Assembly (NCBI GenBank): GCA_944739405.2
Contig: OX123186.2
Coordinates: forward strand, 87,089,034 to 87,153,033
DNA: 64,000 nucleotides
Source: Euclidia mi
Taxonomy: Eukaryota; Arthropoda; Insecta; Lepidoptera; Erebidae
Direction of reading: 5' to 3'
Part shown: one piece after another, positions 53,187 to 63,641 of the stretch
How the letters are laid out: the number at the start of each line of letters is the position of its first letter
Position numbering within the stretch: position 1 is the first letter of the stretch
Position numbers and translations under genes: made by a program
Notes under the pieces: generated by a model
Seen by the model: the letters and a program-made list of their open reading frames with translations, nothing else
The model's database searches: none
What the model was told of the DNA's origin: nothing

Positions 53187-54507
53187 ATATGTAGCTAAAA
53201 CTCTCCAATATACTAATATTCTCAGCTGATCCATGATAGAAACCGAAACTTCGAGAAAACAATTCGTCGAACCCATTGAACGAAAAGCTAGCTCAACATA
53301 AAACTGTTCACACCAGTATACGAGCAACAGTACTAGGTAAGCTAAAGATACACTACAAAGTTTCGGATACATTGTTTTGTTGTTTATGAAGCTCCACGTA
53401 GGTATATGTAGATATATTAGTAGGTAGGTATATTTATTGAAACAATGTTTCAGCTTCAATGGTGTTGATATGTGGGAAACTAAATTAAGTAGTTCTATTA
53501 TCAAATGTTTATCGTAATACATACGTCTTGCCCTGGTTTTTAGGTTCTAAATACCTAACGGGTGCGTTTGGTATAGCTTATGTACACATTTCGTTTGCAC
53601 CTTTCCGATAGCCGAGAGAATATGGACAGACAGAAATGGTATAAAAACTGTTTGCATGATCAAAGCAGTTTACCGAAACATACTCTAATGTTTAAGAAAC
53701 ATATTTAGTTTCTAAATTATGTAAATAACGTTAAAGTATCTGAATGTAAGAAAGTGATTCTGTAATCCGTGCTATTTACGGGATCAGTTCTTGATGGTAT
53801 AGAAATAAGTTGTTTTTGATTCTGTATCCCATAAAGTCTATAGGATACAGAATCAAAAACGACCTATTTCATTTTTTTTAAATGTTTATGGCATAGACCT
53901 TGTTAAATTTGGGCTTCGTAGTAAATTCTTACTAGTGAAAACATGGCTTAAGTTTTGCCAGCAGCAAAATATTTTTAAAATTCCCTCTCTCTTCAATTTA
54001 ATTTTCACGGTTTTCCCACCGCTGCGTGTCCTCTGCTGTATCATATATTTCTGTGTCACCTGATAATACGTCCTGATAGCAGCGGGCAAGGCGCTTAATT
54101 AATTACAATGTTTAATGACGTCGATTACACAATGTGATTAAAAAATTTAGTAAACTCAGTTTTAGATTGTTTGTGCTTTTATACGGGCTTCAATGTTGAA
54201 ATTGTGATTGTGCCAGAGTTTTTTGGATTAACGCATTCATGTACCAGGGTTTGTTTTTAATTTTAAGCTCGGTAAGCTTACGAGTGTTTGGTTTATTTCA
54301 AGATTGCAGTTGGAAGGTTTTACGATTTTTTTTTTTAATTTCCCGGTATTTCGGATTGGAGCAGCACAGTATCAATATATGGAGCTTTTTAGTGGTCAGA
54401 TATTTTAGTCTCTATGGTGTTACATAGACTTTGCTTTGCCAAAATTTTACGACAGCACTGCAAAGAGTCCAAAGAGTCATCGACATACATTTTTACAAAT
54501 CAGATAT

Positions 54508-54893
54508 TTTCTTTGATCGACAGTGTAAAGAATTGTGTGATAAGAGAGTGGTGTTGGGTAAAAGAAGATGTAGTGACAAGCATCAAGAAAGGCATGTTAA
54601 GATGGTTTGGGCACATGGAGAGGATGGATGACGAAAGACTGACAAAGAAGATATATAAGGCAAGTGTGAATGGCACAGGACGAAGGGGAAGACCTAGGCG
54701 GACGTTCTCTTACCAGATTGGAGACATCCTAAAAAAAGGACAGGTCAGAAGTACCCTAAACAGAAGAGTATGCATGAGAAACTTGATGGGAGTGAATGAA
54801 GCAAGAGAAGTTTGTCAGGATCGTACCAAATGGCGTTCCGTAGTCTCTGCCTTCCCCTCCGGGAAACAGGCGTGAGTCTATGTATGTATACAT
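54508..54893 (+). pseudogene. RTE-like LINE ORF2 C-terminus, 5'-truncated insertion
   Basis: Open frame from the truncation point through the stop: DRQCKELCDK-region residues, then KEDVVTSIKKGMLRWFGHME, GRRGRPRRTFSYQIGD, RRVCMRNLMGV and WRSVVSAFPSGKQA. The 3' end is CAGGCGTGAGTCTATGTATG and TATACATAC. Copy A lacks it, fixing the insertion ends. The minus-strand copy at 61674-62089 is close kin. Confidence 0.8.
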
Positions 54894-55304
54894 ACAATAA
54901 GTATAGAAAACACAGCAAACCACTGAAGTATAAAAAAAAGAAAAAAAAAAGAAATTGTACACAAACAAATAACCCTAAACGACTGACATTAAACTTAAAT
55001 GGTGAAAGTAAAATAAAAGTGTCGTTCTAAAGTAAGTAACCCTCTCGATACGCAAGGGATCATCTATAGCCGCCTACATCCGCCTATAGCCACCTCAATA
55101 AATGCTATATCCCTGTCATTATCCTTAAAGAATAAATTCTGGAGAAGGGCAAAATAATAATAAAAATGGTAACTTGATAGAGTCAATTAAAAGGCCCCGC
55201 TATTTTAGGTGAAAATAAATTTAAATTTTACGCTTTTTCGAGAGGCTAGATGAGATTTTTTTGGTTGAAAATTGAATTGAAGCCTATTTTGATATTACGC
55301 AGAG

Positions 55305-55931
55305 TTCAACGGCGCCCCCCTGTGGGATCTACACCTTGTCGTGGTGGGGGGCTTAGCAACCGTGGATTTGATTTTCACCCACGGTGTAGCTAAGCGGGAT
55401 CCCGGGAGGGGACGCTCCACGTGGGATTGTGTGAGGCCTGCATAGGATGCGTCCATAGGTGCGGGTGCGGGGGACAGTTGTCTGTCCCTCGCAGTCGGGT
55501 GCGGTCGAGAGAGGAGAGGCGTGTCGGTGTTGCGTTGCCGCGCGCCCTATCTCCCGCGACCAAGCGGGGGCGCACCATCGTTGCGTTCGCGGTGGGGCCG
55601 TAGAGGAAGAGGAGATGCGGTGTTGCGTTGCCGTCCTCCCTATCCTCTGCGGCCGCTAGGTGTTTTGGCGGCGGAGCCCAACACCTTCATCCGCCGCCAA
55701 GGGCGTTTCGTTCGGGGCCTGCCTGACCATCTGGCGGGCCAATACCCGTCGGGGGGTAGCGAGGAATGCTTCGGTGAAACCCTACCCTCCGACACATGGG
55801 TACATGAGGAGCACGTGGTTTTTGTCAGTAAGAGTCTGACAGTCCCCTTCGTCCTTCCTCTCCAGGGCGAAGGGACTCCATGAGGATTTTCCAACCCAAA
55901 CACCAAAAAAAAAAAAGTGTTCAACGACGCC
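55305..55931 (+). mobile_element. GC-rich retroposon with poly(A) and 12-bp target-site duplication
   Basis: Insert 55317-55916 between TTCAACGGCGCC (55305-55316) and TTCAACGACGCC (55920-55931, one mismatch). The empty site is present in copy A (22441-22456, complement). The insert ends in 12 A residues (55905-55916). It starts CCCCTGTGGGATCTACACCT and TGTCGTGGTGGGGGGCTTAG. The 600-bp body is CpG-rich, unlike its surroundings. Frames of up to 120 codons inside have no recognised domain; it may be a SINE or a non-autonomous relative of a GC-rich LINE. Confidence 0.85.
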
Positions 55932-56089
55932 TGAGGAATACAACGGCTGTTTTGCTTGCGTCAAGGGTTTCAATTTTCGAATTTGATTAGCTAGAAATAT
56001 TTTCAGGCATGTTGGATCTTATTAGTCGTTTGAGCCATTTTTTCGTGAATAAACACTTTTGCATGTATAATATTGGTAATTTATTGACT

Positions 56090-56172
56090 ATGACCTTACT
56101 TACCCTTCTTATAATGGGAAGAGGCCCGTGCTCAGCAGTGGGACAATATAAAGGGCTGATGATGATACATTC
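56090..56172 (+). repeat. Lepidopteran interspersed repeat 3' end
   Basis: AGGCCCGTGCTCAGCAGTGG, GACAATATAAAGGGCTGATG and ATGAT. Confidence 0.6.
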
Positions 56173-56224
56173 ACTAGACTTCGCTCTGGGGAATCACACT
56201 CCTCAACCTTTTTCAGGAATCACA

Positions 56225-56290
56225 CTACTTCTTGGTGAAACTGTACAAAAATCCGTTCGGTAGTTTTGAGGTTATCGCATATCAATGTAG
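56225..56290 (+). repeat. LINE 3'-region fragment
   Basis: TGGTGAAACTGTACAAAAAT and CCGTTCGGTAGTTTTGAGG match 52505-52570. Confidence 0.6.
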
Positions 56291-56562
56291 GTACAAAATG
56301 ATGAGGCAAATATTACTATGACACGTCGTCAAAACGCAATGTTTTATCTTTTCTATTCCGCTTCGAATAATATTAGTAACAACAGTAACAACTATAATTC
56401 TCGATTGTTCTGCTAAAGCCTTATATTATAAAAACTACAGACTAACAATCTCTGTAGTCTTAGTCTATTTGTAGCCTCACACTATACACTCGCAGTCTTA
56501 TTAATAAACTAGGATAAGCGTCAGAACAACTTTACTCCAAGACTTAAGCCAAGATTAGGCAA
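56291..56562. other. Edge of the palindromic region
   Basis: Contains TCTTATTAATAAACTAGG (from about 56498) and TTTACTCCAAGACTTAAGCC, which pair with 57943-58016 in the palindrome centre. Confidence 0.5.
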
Positions 56563-56825
56563 TTACGGTCTTATTAATAAAAAATGCTTATTCTTCTCTT
56601 ACTCCAAAGTAACACCGGGGATAGTTAATTTTAGATGAGTTATGGAATAGCTACATGTTAATAACGGTATTAATAAATACGAAGTAAGTTCGGAGTAACA
56701 ATACTATTCTTACCCTGAGATTAAGGTATACGTTATGGCAACCCACTGATATTAAAAGTAAAAAGAATGAACAAAATGACCTGGTCGAATAAAAACTTTT
56801 TATTAAACACTTTTATTTGACAACT

Positions 56826-57058
56826 AGCTTTTGCCCGCGGCTTTGCGCGCGTATTATTCTAAAGACTTCAGAAAATATTGAGTACAAAGTAGCTCGGTCA
56901 GTAGGTATTCATGACACTATATATACCTAGTATTATATCTACATAATAACATCGCCTTGCATACAGTCAAATGTCAAAGCCATGTTCCAATACATGTCCA
57001 ATATAATATCTAATAAATAATATCTATAAACACTTTCGCGTTTATAATATTAGTAGAG
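56826..57058 (-). mobile_element. Helitron/Lep1-like short element, minus strand
   Basis: On the minus strand, TCTCTACTAATATTATAAAC through TTGACATTTGACTGTATGCA to GCCGCGGGCAAAAGCTAG; mirror copy of 59569-59848. Confidence 0.6.
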
Positions 57059-57689
57059 AAAACTGTTTCAGCCGTTCAAGCGTAGTACTTATATAATTAT
57101 TAGTTTATATATGCGAATAATGTAATCACCGTGCACAATATGACATTATATTGTATGATGTGTCAGTATTGACAGATATACGCACAGCGCACTAAATTAT
57201 CATAGCGCATGCGTTCTTACTTCCAAGAGGTAAATTTGTGCCGTACAAACTTCTACCCTTTGCAAGGGCAAGCGTTTGTGTTGGTTGGCAATCTTCAATG
57301 AAATAATGTCTATTAATTTTAACCCACAATAATAAAATTACAAAATCAGATACTAGTAAGTACTCTAACGAACACCAAACAAATGTGAAAATATATTTGG
57401 GTTATGTATATAAATCTCAATGAAAGTTGGAAAAACAATATAAATCTACGAGCTTTTGCCCGCGGCTTCGCTCGCGTAAATTCGAAGTAACACAATTCTC
57501 TCATAATAGACGGATACTTTAATAATCATTGTCGTTTAAACAAACTGTTTATACCGATAAGAAATATATCTAACTGCAAGAAGTATTTACACATGGTATA
57601 CAAACTACATAGTAGATACTCAACATGACTGTTATTCGGTGACAGTGACTTTTCTGTCTTTTTTTAATATTATAATTTCTAATACTGTC

Positions 57690-58095
57690 AGAAGCATTAG
57701 AAATTAACAAAACACTCGACAATCCGAATTTTGCGGATATATGTTGTCGACTCGAAATCTTTATTTTTTATGTTTTAGTATTCAGGTAAAGTTTCGATCT
57801 AGTCTACCGTACCCCGTGACAAATAGATGCTTACTCCTTGCTTACTCCAGCGTTAAACCATGGGTCTCCGCGGAGTAACTTTTATTCCCGGAGTAAATTA
57901 TGAATAGTTAACTCCGTCCTTACTCCTAGTTTATTAATACTATAATTGCCTAATCTTGGCTTCAGTCTTGGAGTAAAGTTGTTCTGACGCTAATCCTAGT
58001 TTATTAATAAGACTGTTATGGTAAAATAGAATAGGCCAACATCTATTTTTCAAAAAAAAAAAAAATTGCAAAACAACGTTTGCCGGGTCAGCTAT
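57690..58095. other. Palindrome centre, rich in ACTCC/GGAGT words
   Basis: CTTACTCCTTGCTTACTCC, CGCGGAGTAACTTTTATTCC and CGGAGTAAATTATG, then a segment (57943-58016) complementary to 56490-56572. It looks like the core of a MITE with subterminal repeats. Confidence 0.5.
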
Positions 58096-58813
58096 TTATA
58101 ATAATAAAAAAGACAGAAAAGTCACTGTCACCGAATAACAGTCATGTTGAGTACCTACCTACTATGTAGTTTGTATACCATGTGTAAATACTTCTTGCTG
58201 TTATATTTCTTATCGGTATAAACAGTTTGTTTAAACGACAATGATTATTAAAGTATCCGTCTATTATGAGAGAATTATGTTACTTCGAATTTACGCGAGC
58301 GAAGCCGCGGGCAAAAGCTCGTAGATTTATATTGTATTTCCAACTTTCATTGAGATTTATATACTTAACCCAAATATATTTTCACATTTGTTTGGTGTTC
58401 GTTAGAGTACTTACTAGTATCTGATTTTGTAATTTTATTATTGTGAGTTAAAATTAATAGAGATTATTTCATTGAAGATTGCCAACCAACACAAACGCTT
58501 GCCAACCTATACAAACCTAGCCAAAAACCCTATTCGCACGTTTGCGTTCGTGATAGTTTGCCGAGGTTTGGCAAGCGTGCGGACGCACCATTACGTATGT
58601 GTTGGTTGTGTGTTATGTTCGCTTGGGATAGTTGTGATCCCTACTATAATATTATAAATGCGAAAGTGTGTATGTATGTACTTATGTATGTATGTAATGT
58701 TCCGTTTTCACGCCAAAACGGCTGAACCGATTTTGCTAAAATTTGATATAGAGATATACTGGACCATGGAGACGGACATAGGCTACCATAAGATGCAAAA
58801 ATTAAACTGGGAG

Positions 58814-58947
58814 GGATTGTAGGGAGGCTAGAAGTTTTTCCTGCACAAATTTACCACTTGGAAGTAAGAACGCATGTGCTATGATAATTGAGTGCGCTGT
58901 GCGTATATCTGTCAGTACTGACACATCATACAATATAATGTCATATT
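58814..58947 (+). repeat. 134-bp direct repeat, copy 1
   Basis: Identical by eye to 59352-59485: GGATTGTAGGGAGGCTAGAA through AATATAATGTCATATT. Confidence 0.92.
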
Positions 58948-59351
58948 TACCCAATCATATTATATTGAATGTGATATCACAACTGACTAATAATGATATT
59001 AAAAGTGAAAAAGAAAATATGAACAAGAAGGCCTTGCTTTAGGACTACTAGCAAACATAAGTTACAGAAAATGCTTATTTTAGTCAATGTCGTATACATG
59101 TCAGCCATCTCGATAATATAAAAGAAACCTTAATTAGACACAGGTAGAGTATTCTCAGTTTTCTCTTAATTATAAGCTAAATCTCACATACCACACTCCG
59201 TGATTACGAATGAGCACGTAAATATTATAATATATTAATTAATACCCCGTATTAAAACTTTTCCTTCTATAAGCAAACTTTTGAGCGGCACTTATACAAT
59301 TTTATGTATGAAATAATATAACATTTAAGTAAGCTTAGCCAGTTGGGAGGA
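58948..59351 (-). repeat. Dispersed repeat lying between the 134-bp direct repeats
   Basis: About 400 bp, near-identical to the complement of 63238-63641: TTTACCCAATCATATTATAT, GAACAAGAAGGCCTTGCTTT, GAGCGGCACTTATACAATTT, AAGCTTAGCCAGTTGGG. A third, older copy lies at 47105-47390. Confidence 0.9.
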
Positions 59352-59485
59352 GGATTGTAGGGAGGCTAGAAGTTTTTCCTGCACAAATTTACCACTTGGA
59401 AGTAAGAACGCATGTGCTATGATAATTGAGTGCGCTGTGCGTATATCTGTCAGTACTGACACATCATACAATATAATGTCATATT
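59352..59485 (+). repeat. 134-bp direct repeat, copy 2
   Basis: See copy 1 at 58814. Sequence after this copy continues into the rest of the Helitron-like element. Confidence 0.92.
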
Positions 59486-60108
59486 GTGCACGTTGATTAC
59501 ATTATTCGCATACCTATATAAACTAACAATTATATAAGTACTACGCTTAAATGGCTGAAACAATTTTCTCTACTAATATTATAAACGCGAAAGTGTTCAT
59601 AGATATATGATATTGGACATGTATTGGAACATGGCTTTGACATTTGACTGTATGTAAGGCGATGTTATTATGTAGATATAATACTAGGTATATAGTGTCA
59701 TGAATACCTACTGACCGAGCTACTTTGTATATTATAGAGTTTCTGAAGTCTTTAGAATAATCAGGAGTGTCTTCCCACAACTTGAGAATGAAAGTAGATT
59801 TGTGTTACCCCGAATTTAACGCGCGCGAAGCCGCGGGCAAAAGCTAGTTGTCAAATAAAAGTGTTTAACAAAAAGTTTTTATTCGACCAGGTCATTTTGT
59901 TCATTCTTTTTACTTTTAATGTCAGTGGGTTGCCATAACGTATACCTTAATCTCAATGTAAGAATAGTATTGTTGCTCCGAACTTACTTCGTATTTATTA
60001 ATACCGTTATTAACACGTAGCTATTCCACAACTAATCTTGAATTAACTATTACCGGTGTTACTTTGGAGTAAGAGAAGAATCAGCATTTTTTATTAATAA
60101 GACCGTAA

Positions 60109-61673
60109 AGGTTTTATTAACATGTAAATTTGTTCATCAATTAAGTCGTTATACGGCCCGAGTTCTGCGTACATTTCATACAAATTTACATAATGAAATT
60201 GGCCTCGTATGCACCGGCCTTGTGACGCTACATACATAGTTATTTATTTTGATTGACGCCTCACTTTTGCCACGTTCAAAAGGGCATTTTATTAACGCCA
60301 GGTATCGGGGACTCGCATTGAATTATTATCTACAGAAAGTCAGTATTCAAACAACGCGAGCTCAGAAGTTAAGCCGAAAATTCGCTATGTGTGCGGAACT
60401 GTGCTGTGTTTACTTGCTGCATCACGCACACAGACGCAATTATAGAGTTGCCAGTTACAACGTCTTTCCCCTACAAATAGGGCAAATTCATAATTTTTGC
60501 ATGAAATAAGTAATTGTATATTATAAATTCTAAAGTCACACTGTCTGCTTTTAAGTTTTCACAACTGACTAACGATGGCTAAATCAATCTTGACGAAACT
60601 TACTCAAACGTGAGCACTAACAAGTGCCGAGTGATTTCCTAGTTAAATGCTCTTTATAGTACATAAAAAAGTATTTATGTATATTTGTGAGAAAAAATTA
60701 TCAAAAATCAACAGCGAGTACTATGTGTGCGCCGTTGCGCTATGGTGACCAAAAAAAGGCGAAAAGTTTAAAAATTCTAATATAATTCGGTCGGTAACGT
60801 CATTCGTTAAACAACGAAGTTAGTTACCCGTATCTACATTACAAGACAATACTAAACTTTAGATACTAGCCATTCAATACAAAAACGGAAAAATCGAGTG
60901 CTTTGAGACAATGTCGTCTTAGCCGAGCTCGGCTAGAGCTTGACGTGACAAATTTGTCGTAACCGATTGGTTGGACCAGCCAGCGGTGTTTGAAAGGTTA
61001 AGTTTATATATGTAATAATTTTTATTTTTATTATTACTGTCAATAGAATAAATTTTGGTAAGGAATGTGTAAATTAAACTGGGACAATTTCACACCCAAC
61101 TGGCAACACTCCGCTCGTACTTATTATGATTCACTGTATTTGTATTATTAGACAATCTACGTAATAAAATTTATGTCTGACCGGTGGAATGATACTCCAG
61201 CAACCTTATAATCTTTTTCTGAAGCATTGTGGCACAAAACACTGTACAATATGTCATAATTTCTATTATTTTGCGGGAGATGCTTACGCTACCGCGCGAC
61301 TCTGACTACAGACAACGCGGCCGCCGATTGAGTCAGATCCTGACCCAAATGAACGGCGCGTATTGCGTGCGCGTACTTGGTTTCTGTAGGTAATAATTCA
61401 ATGGGGACTCGATTATAAAATTTAGTAATTCATGTCGACCGATTTGTGTTTTGATTTACTTTTGGATACGATATAAAGTTATGACGATATATACGATATA
61501 TGGGCACACGTAGTGATCATTTAATAATTATAAAACTTAGTGTATAAGCTGCAGTCGTGTTATTTTCAATATAAAAGGGTGCATAGGATTCCCACCAAGA
61601 ACTTAGGGTCCCAAGCCAACCTCACCTGCAATTGGTGCACCTGCCGATCAACGGACGGGGCTCTGGCAAACAA
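60109..61673. other. No gene recognised, 1.5 kb
   Basis: The 86-codon frame at 60249-60509 has no domain. AGCCGAGCTCGGCT near 60935 is a small palindrome. ACCAAGAACTTAGGGTCCC and CAATTGGTGCACCTGCC near 61600-61650 could be a repeat fragment. Confidence 0.45.
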
Positions 61674-62099
61674 CACATACATACATACATAGACTCACGC
61701 CTGTTTCCCGGAGGGGTAGGCAGAGACTACGGAACGCCATTTGCAACGATCCTGACATACCTCACTTGCTTCACTCACTCCCATCAAGTTTCTCATGCAT
61801 GCTCTTCTGTTAAGGGTACTTCTGACTTGTCCTTTTTTCAGGATGTCTCCAATCTGGTCAGAGAACGTTCTCCTAGGTCTTCCCCTTTGTCCTGTCCCAT
61901 TCACACTAGCCTGATATATCTTCTTTGTCAGTCTATCGTCATCCATCCTCTCCATGTGCCCAAACCATCTTAACATGCCTTTCTGAATGCTTGTCACTAC
62001 ATCTTCTTTTACCCCACACCACTCTCGTATCACACAATTCTTTACTCTGTCGGTCAAAGACACACCACACATACTTCTCAGTGCTCTCATGGCAAACAA
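61664..62099 (-). mobile_element. 5'-truncated RTE-like LINE with 10-bp target-site duplication
   Basis: TGGCAAACAA at 61664-61673 and 62090-62099 flanks a minus-strand LINE 3' end. Coding (ending near 61695): CGVSLTDRVKNCVIREW, KGMLRWFGHMERMDDDRLTK, GQRGRPRRTFSDQIGD and WRSVVSAYPSGKQA. The 3' tail is CAGGCGTGAGTCTATGTATG and (TATG)n. The frame is open throughout, so this is a fairly recent copy. The right duplication overlaps plausible coding sequence, so its status is likely but not certain. Confidence 0.75.
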
Positions 62100-62105
62100 A
62101 ATATC

Positions 62106-62232
62106 CCGATAAGCGGCAATAGGCTCGCCACCTATTACGTGGGATCAAAACACTGGCGAAAAGTGGGCGTTTAATATGCCTCTGCCTACCCCTTCGGGGA
62201 AACAGGCGTGAGTCTATGTATGTATGTATGTA
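62106..62232 (+). repeat. SINE sharing its tail with the adjacent LINE family
   Basis: AAGCGGCAATAGGCTCGCC, CTATTACGTGGG, then CCTCTGCCTACCCCTTCGGG and AAACAGGCGTGAGTCTATGT followed by (ATGT)n. Homologue of 11810-11940. Confidence 0.75.
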
Positions 62233-63149
62233 ATAACGTCTTGAGGTCATCGTAATACCACTGTTTGCTGCATGATATTATAACTTATTTATTCATTTTA
62301 CACATATAAGTAAGGACCGGCCTGCTGCCAATAAATACTTGAATACTATTACCAATTTATTAAAAAGAAACCAATAACTACTCAAGTGAAACCAATATCA
62401 ACAGAAATGCAGTCTTACAAAGACCTATTTAGTCACTTCCAAACAAGATTAAACAGATTTAGTCTATTAAAAGTAAGGATTGAACGGAGTCAGTTGATTC
62501 AGCTACCAATTGTCAAGTACTCGTTATAAATGAAGTGCAAATTGTTTCGGAACAACGTTTCGTCTTGTGATCGATGCGAAATGTACTGTGCTGCTGCCGA
62601 ACTTGATGATGCCCTTCAAGTTAATGGATTGGAAATGAAAATAGCGATGTCGGGACACAATTGGTTGAGGAAGTCGCTGTATAGAAGAAAGTGGTTTAAA
62701 CGATTAGATTACAGAATGTTGAGGTTGGGTCCATTATCACGATGAGGAATATTACTAGTATAGGTAATTGAAGATGACGATGATGGATCGTTTAGTAGAG
62801 ACATCTGGAGGAAAAAGGATTGAGTCCCACGGTGTATTCAATTGTTAATTATAAATATCGGGTGATTTATGTCGTCAAGGTTTCCGCAACTTCTTTCGTC
62901 ACACCAAACTAAGAACACTAAAAAGGAGCTTATCTCATAGTACGTCACATTAACCTGATCAGTCAAAGAGACAGACTAAACTATTTGAAAGAACAATCCC
63001 GTTACCTATGCCGCAGTATGTTATGGTACTCTACTTAAACCGAGAATCTACTGGCAAATACACTGTGTCCCCAGGCACCAATCTCATGGCAACAACAAAA
63101 CTCCATTGTTGCTAATTTTCCTATCGACATTATAATTTGTTCGTATTCC
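62233..63149. other. No gene recognised
   Basis: The 71-codon frame at 62530-62745 has several Cys residues (CDRCEMYC) but no recognised domain. Otherwise AT-rich spacer. Confidence 0.45.
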
Positions 63150-63641
63150 ATCGCAATATCTAAAATGGGGATTAAAAACTTTTCACTGTAAAAATAATAA
63201 AGTCATTTTACCTATTATAATACAATGAACTTCCCCAACTGGCTAAGCTTACTTAAATGTTATATTATTTCATACATAAAATTGTATAAGTGCCGCTCAA
63301 AAGTTTGCTTATAGAAGGAAAAGTTTTAATACGGGGTATTAATTAATATATTATAATATTTACGTGCTCATTCGTAATCACGGAGTGTGGTATGTGAGAT
63401 TTAGCTTATAATTAAGAGAAAACTGAGAATACTCTACCTGTGTCTAATTAAGGTTTCTTTTATATTATCGAGATGGCTGACATGTATACGACATTGACTA
63501 AAATAAGCATTTTCTGTAACTTATGTTTGCTAGTAGTCCTAAAGCAAGGCCTTCTTGTTCATATTTTCTTTTTCACTTTTAATATCATTATTAGTCAGTT
63601 GTGATATCACATTCAATATAATATGATTGGGTAAATATATG
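63150..63641 (-). repeat. Dispersed repeat, longest copy
   Basis: Complement of 58948-59347 over 63238-63641. It extends on the other side (63150-63237) with sequence shared only with 47290-47390 (TTATAATAGGTAAAATGAC, TTTTTAATCCCYATTT). Confidence 0.88.

Larger units (their letters stand above)
53226..56026 (-). mobile_element. Unclassified ~1.7-kb repeat, copy B, with two insertions
   Basis: Inverted counterpart of 22349-26445. It begins near TGATCCATGATAGAAACCG and ends near CATGCCTG-type sequence at 56010-56026. Interrupted by a LINE tail (54508-54893) and a GC-rich poly(A) element (55317-55916). It lacks the two insertions of copy A, so the two copies define each other's empty sites. Confidence 0.65.
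58638..59848 (+). mobile_element. Helitron/Lep1-like element interrupted by a duplication and a repeat
   Basis: 5' end CCTACTATAATATTATAAAT and GCGAAAGTGTG, then ACGGCTGAACCGATTTTGC; 3' end GAAGCCGCGGGCAAAAGCTAG at 59829-59848, followed by T. A second internal CTACTAATATTATAAACGCG at 59569 could be the start of a shorter unit. The middle holds the 134-bp direct repeats and the 400-bp dispersed repeat. Confidence 0.55.
56563..60108. repeat. Nested giant palindrome (3.5 kb)
   Basis: Outer arms 56563-57259 and 59365-60108 (about 700 bp each) and inner arms 57267-57675 and 58096-58503 (about 409 bp each) are reverse complements with scattered differences. The outer arms start ACGGTCTTATTAATAAAAAA. 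The inner arms contain ATCTACGAGCTTTTGCCCGC and ATTTACACATGGTATACAAA. The segment 58504-59364 on the right has no partner on the left. The arms contain Helitron/Lep1-like units, so the structure probably grew from repeated insertion and inverted duplication of MITE-like elements. Confidence 0.85.

Noticed and set aside
55459..55924. Several overlapping frames (60-120 codons) in the GC-rich retroposon
   Set aside because: Long frames are expected in GC-rich DNA; three different frames are open at once and none has a motif.
62530..62745. Cys-containing 71-codon frame as a small zinc-finger protein
   Set aside because: CDRCEMYC alone is not enough; no partner Cys/His spacing and no homology recognised.
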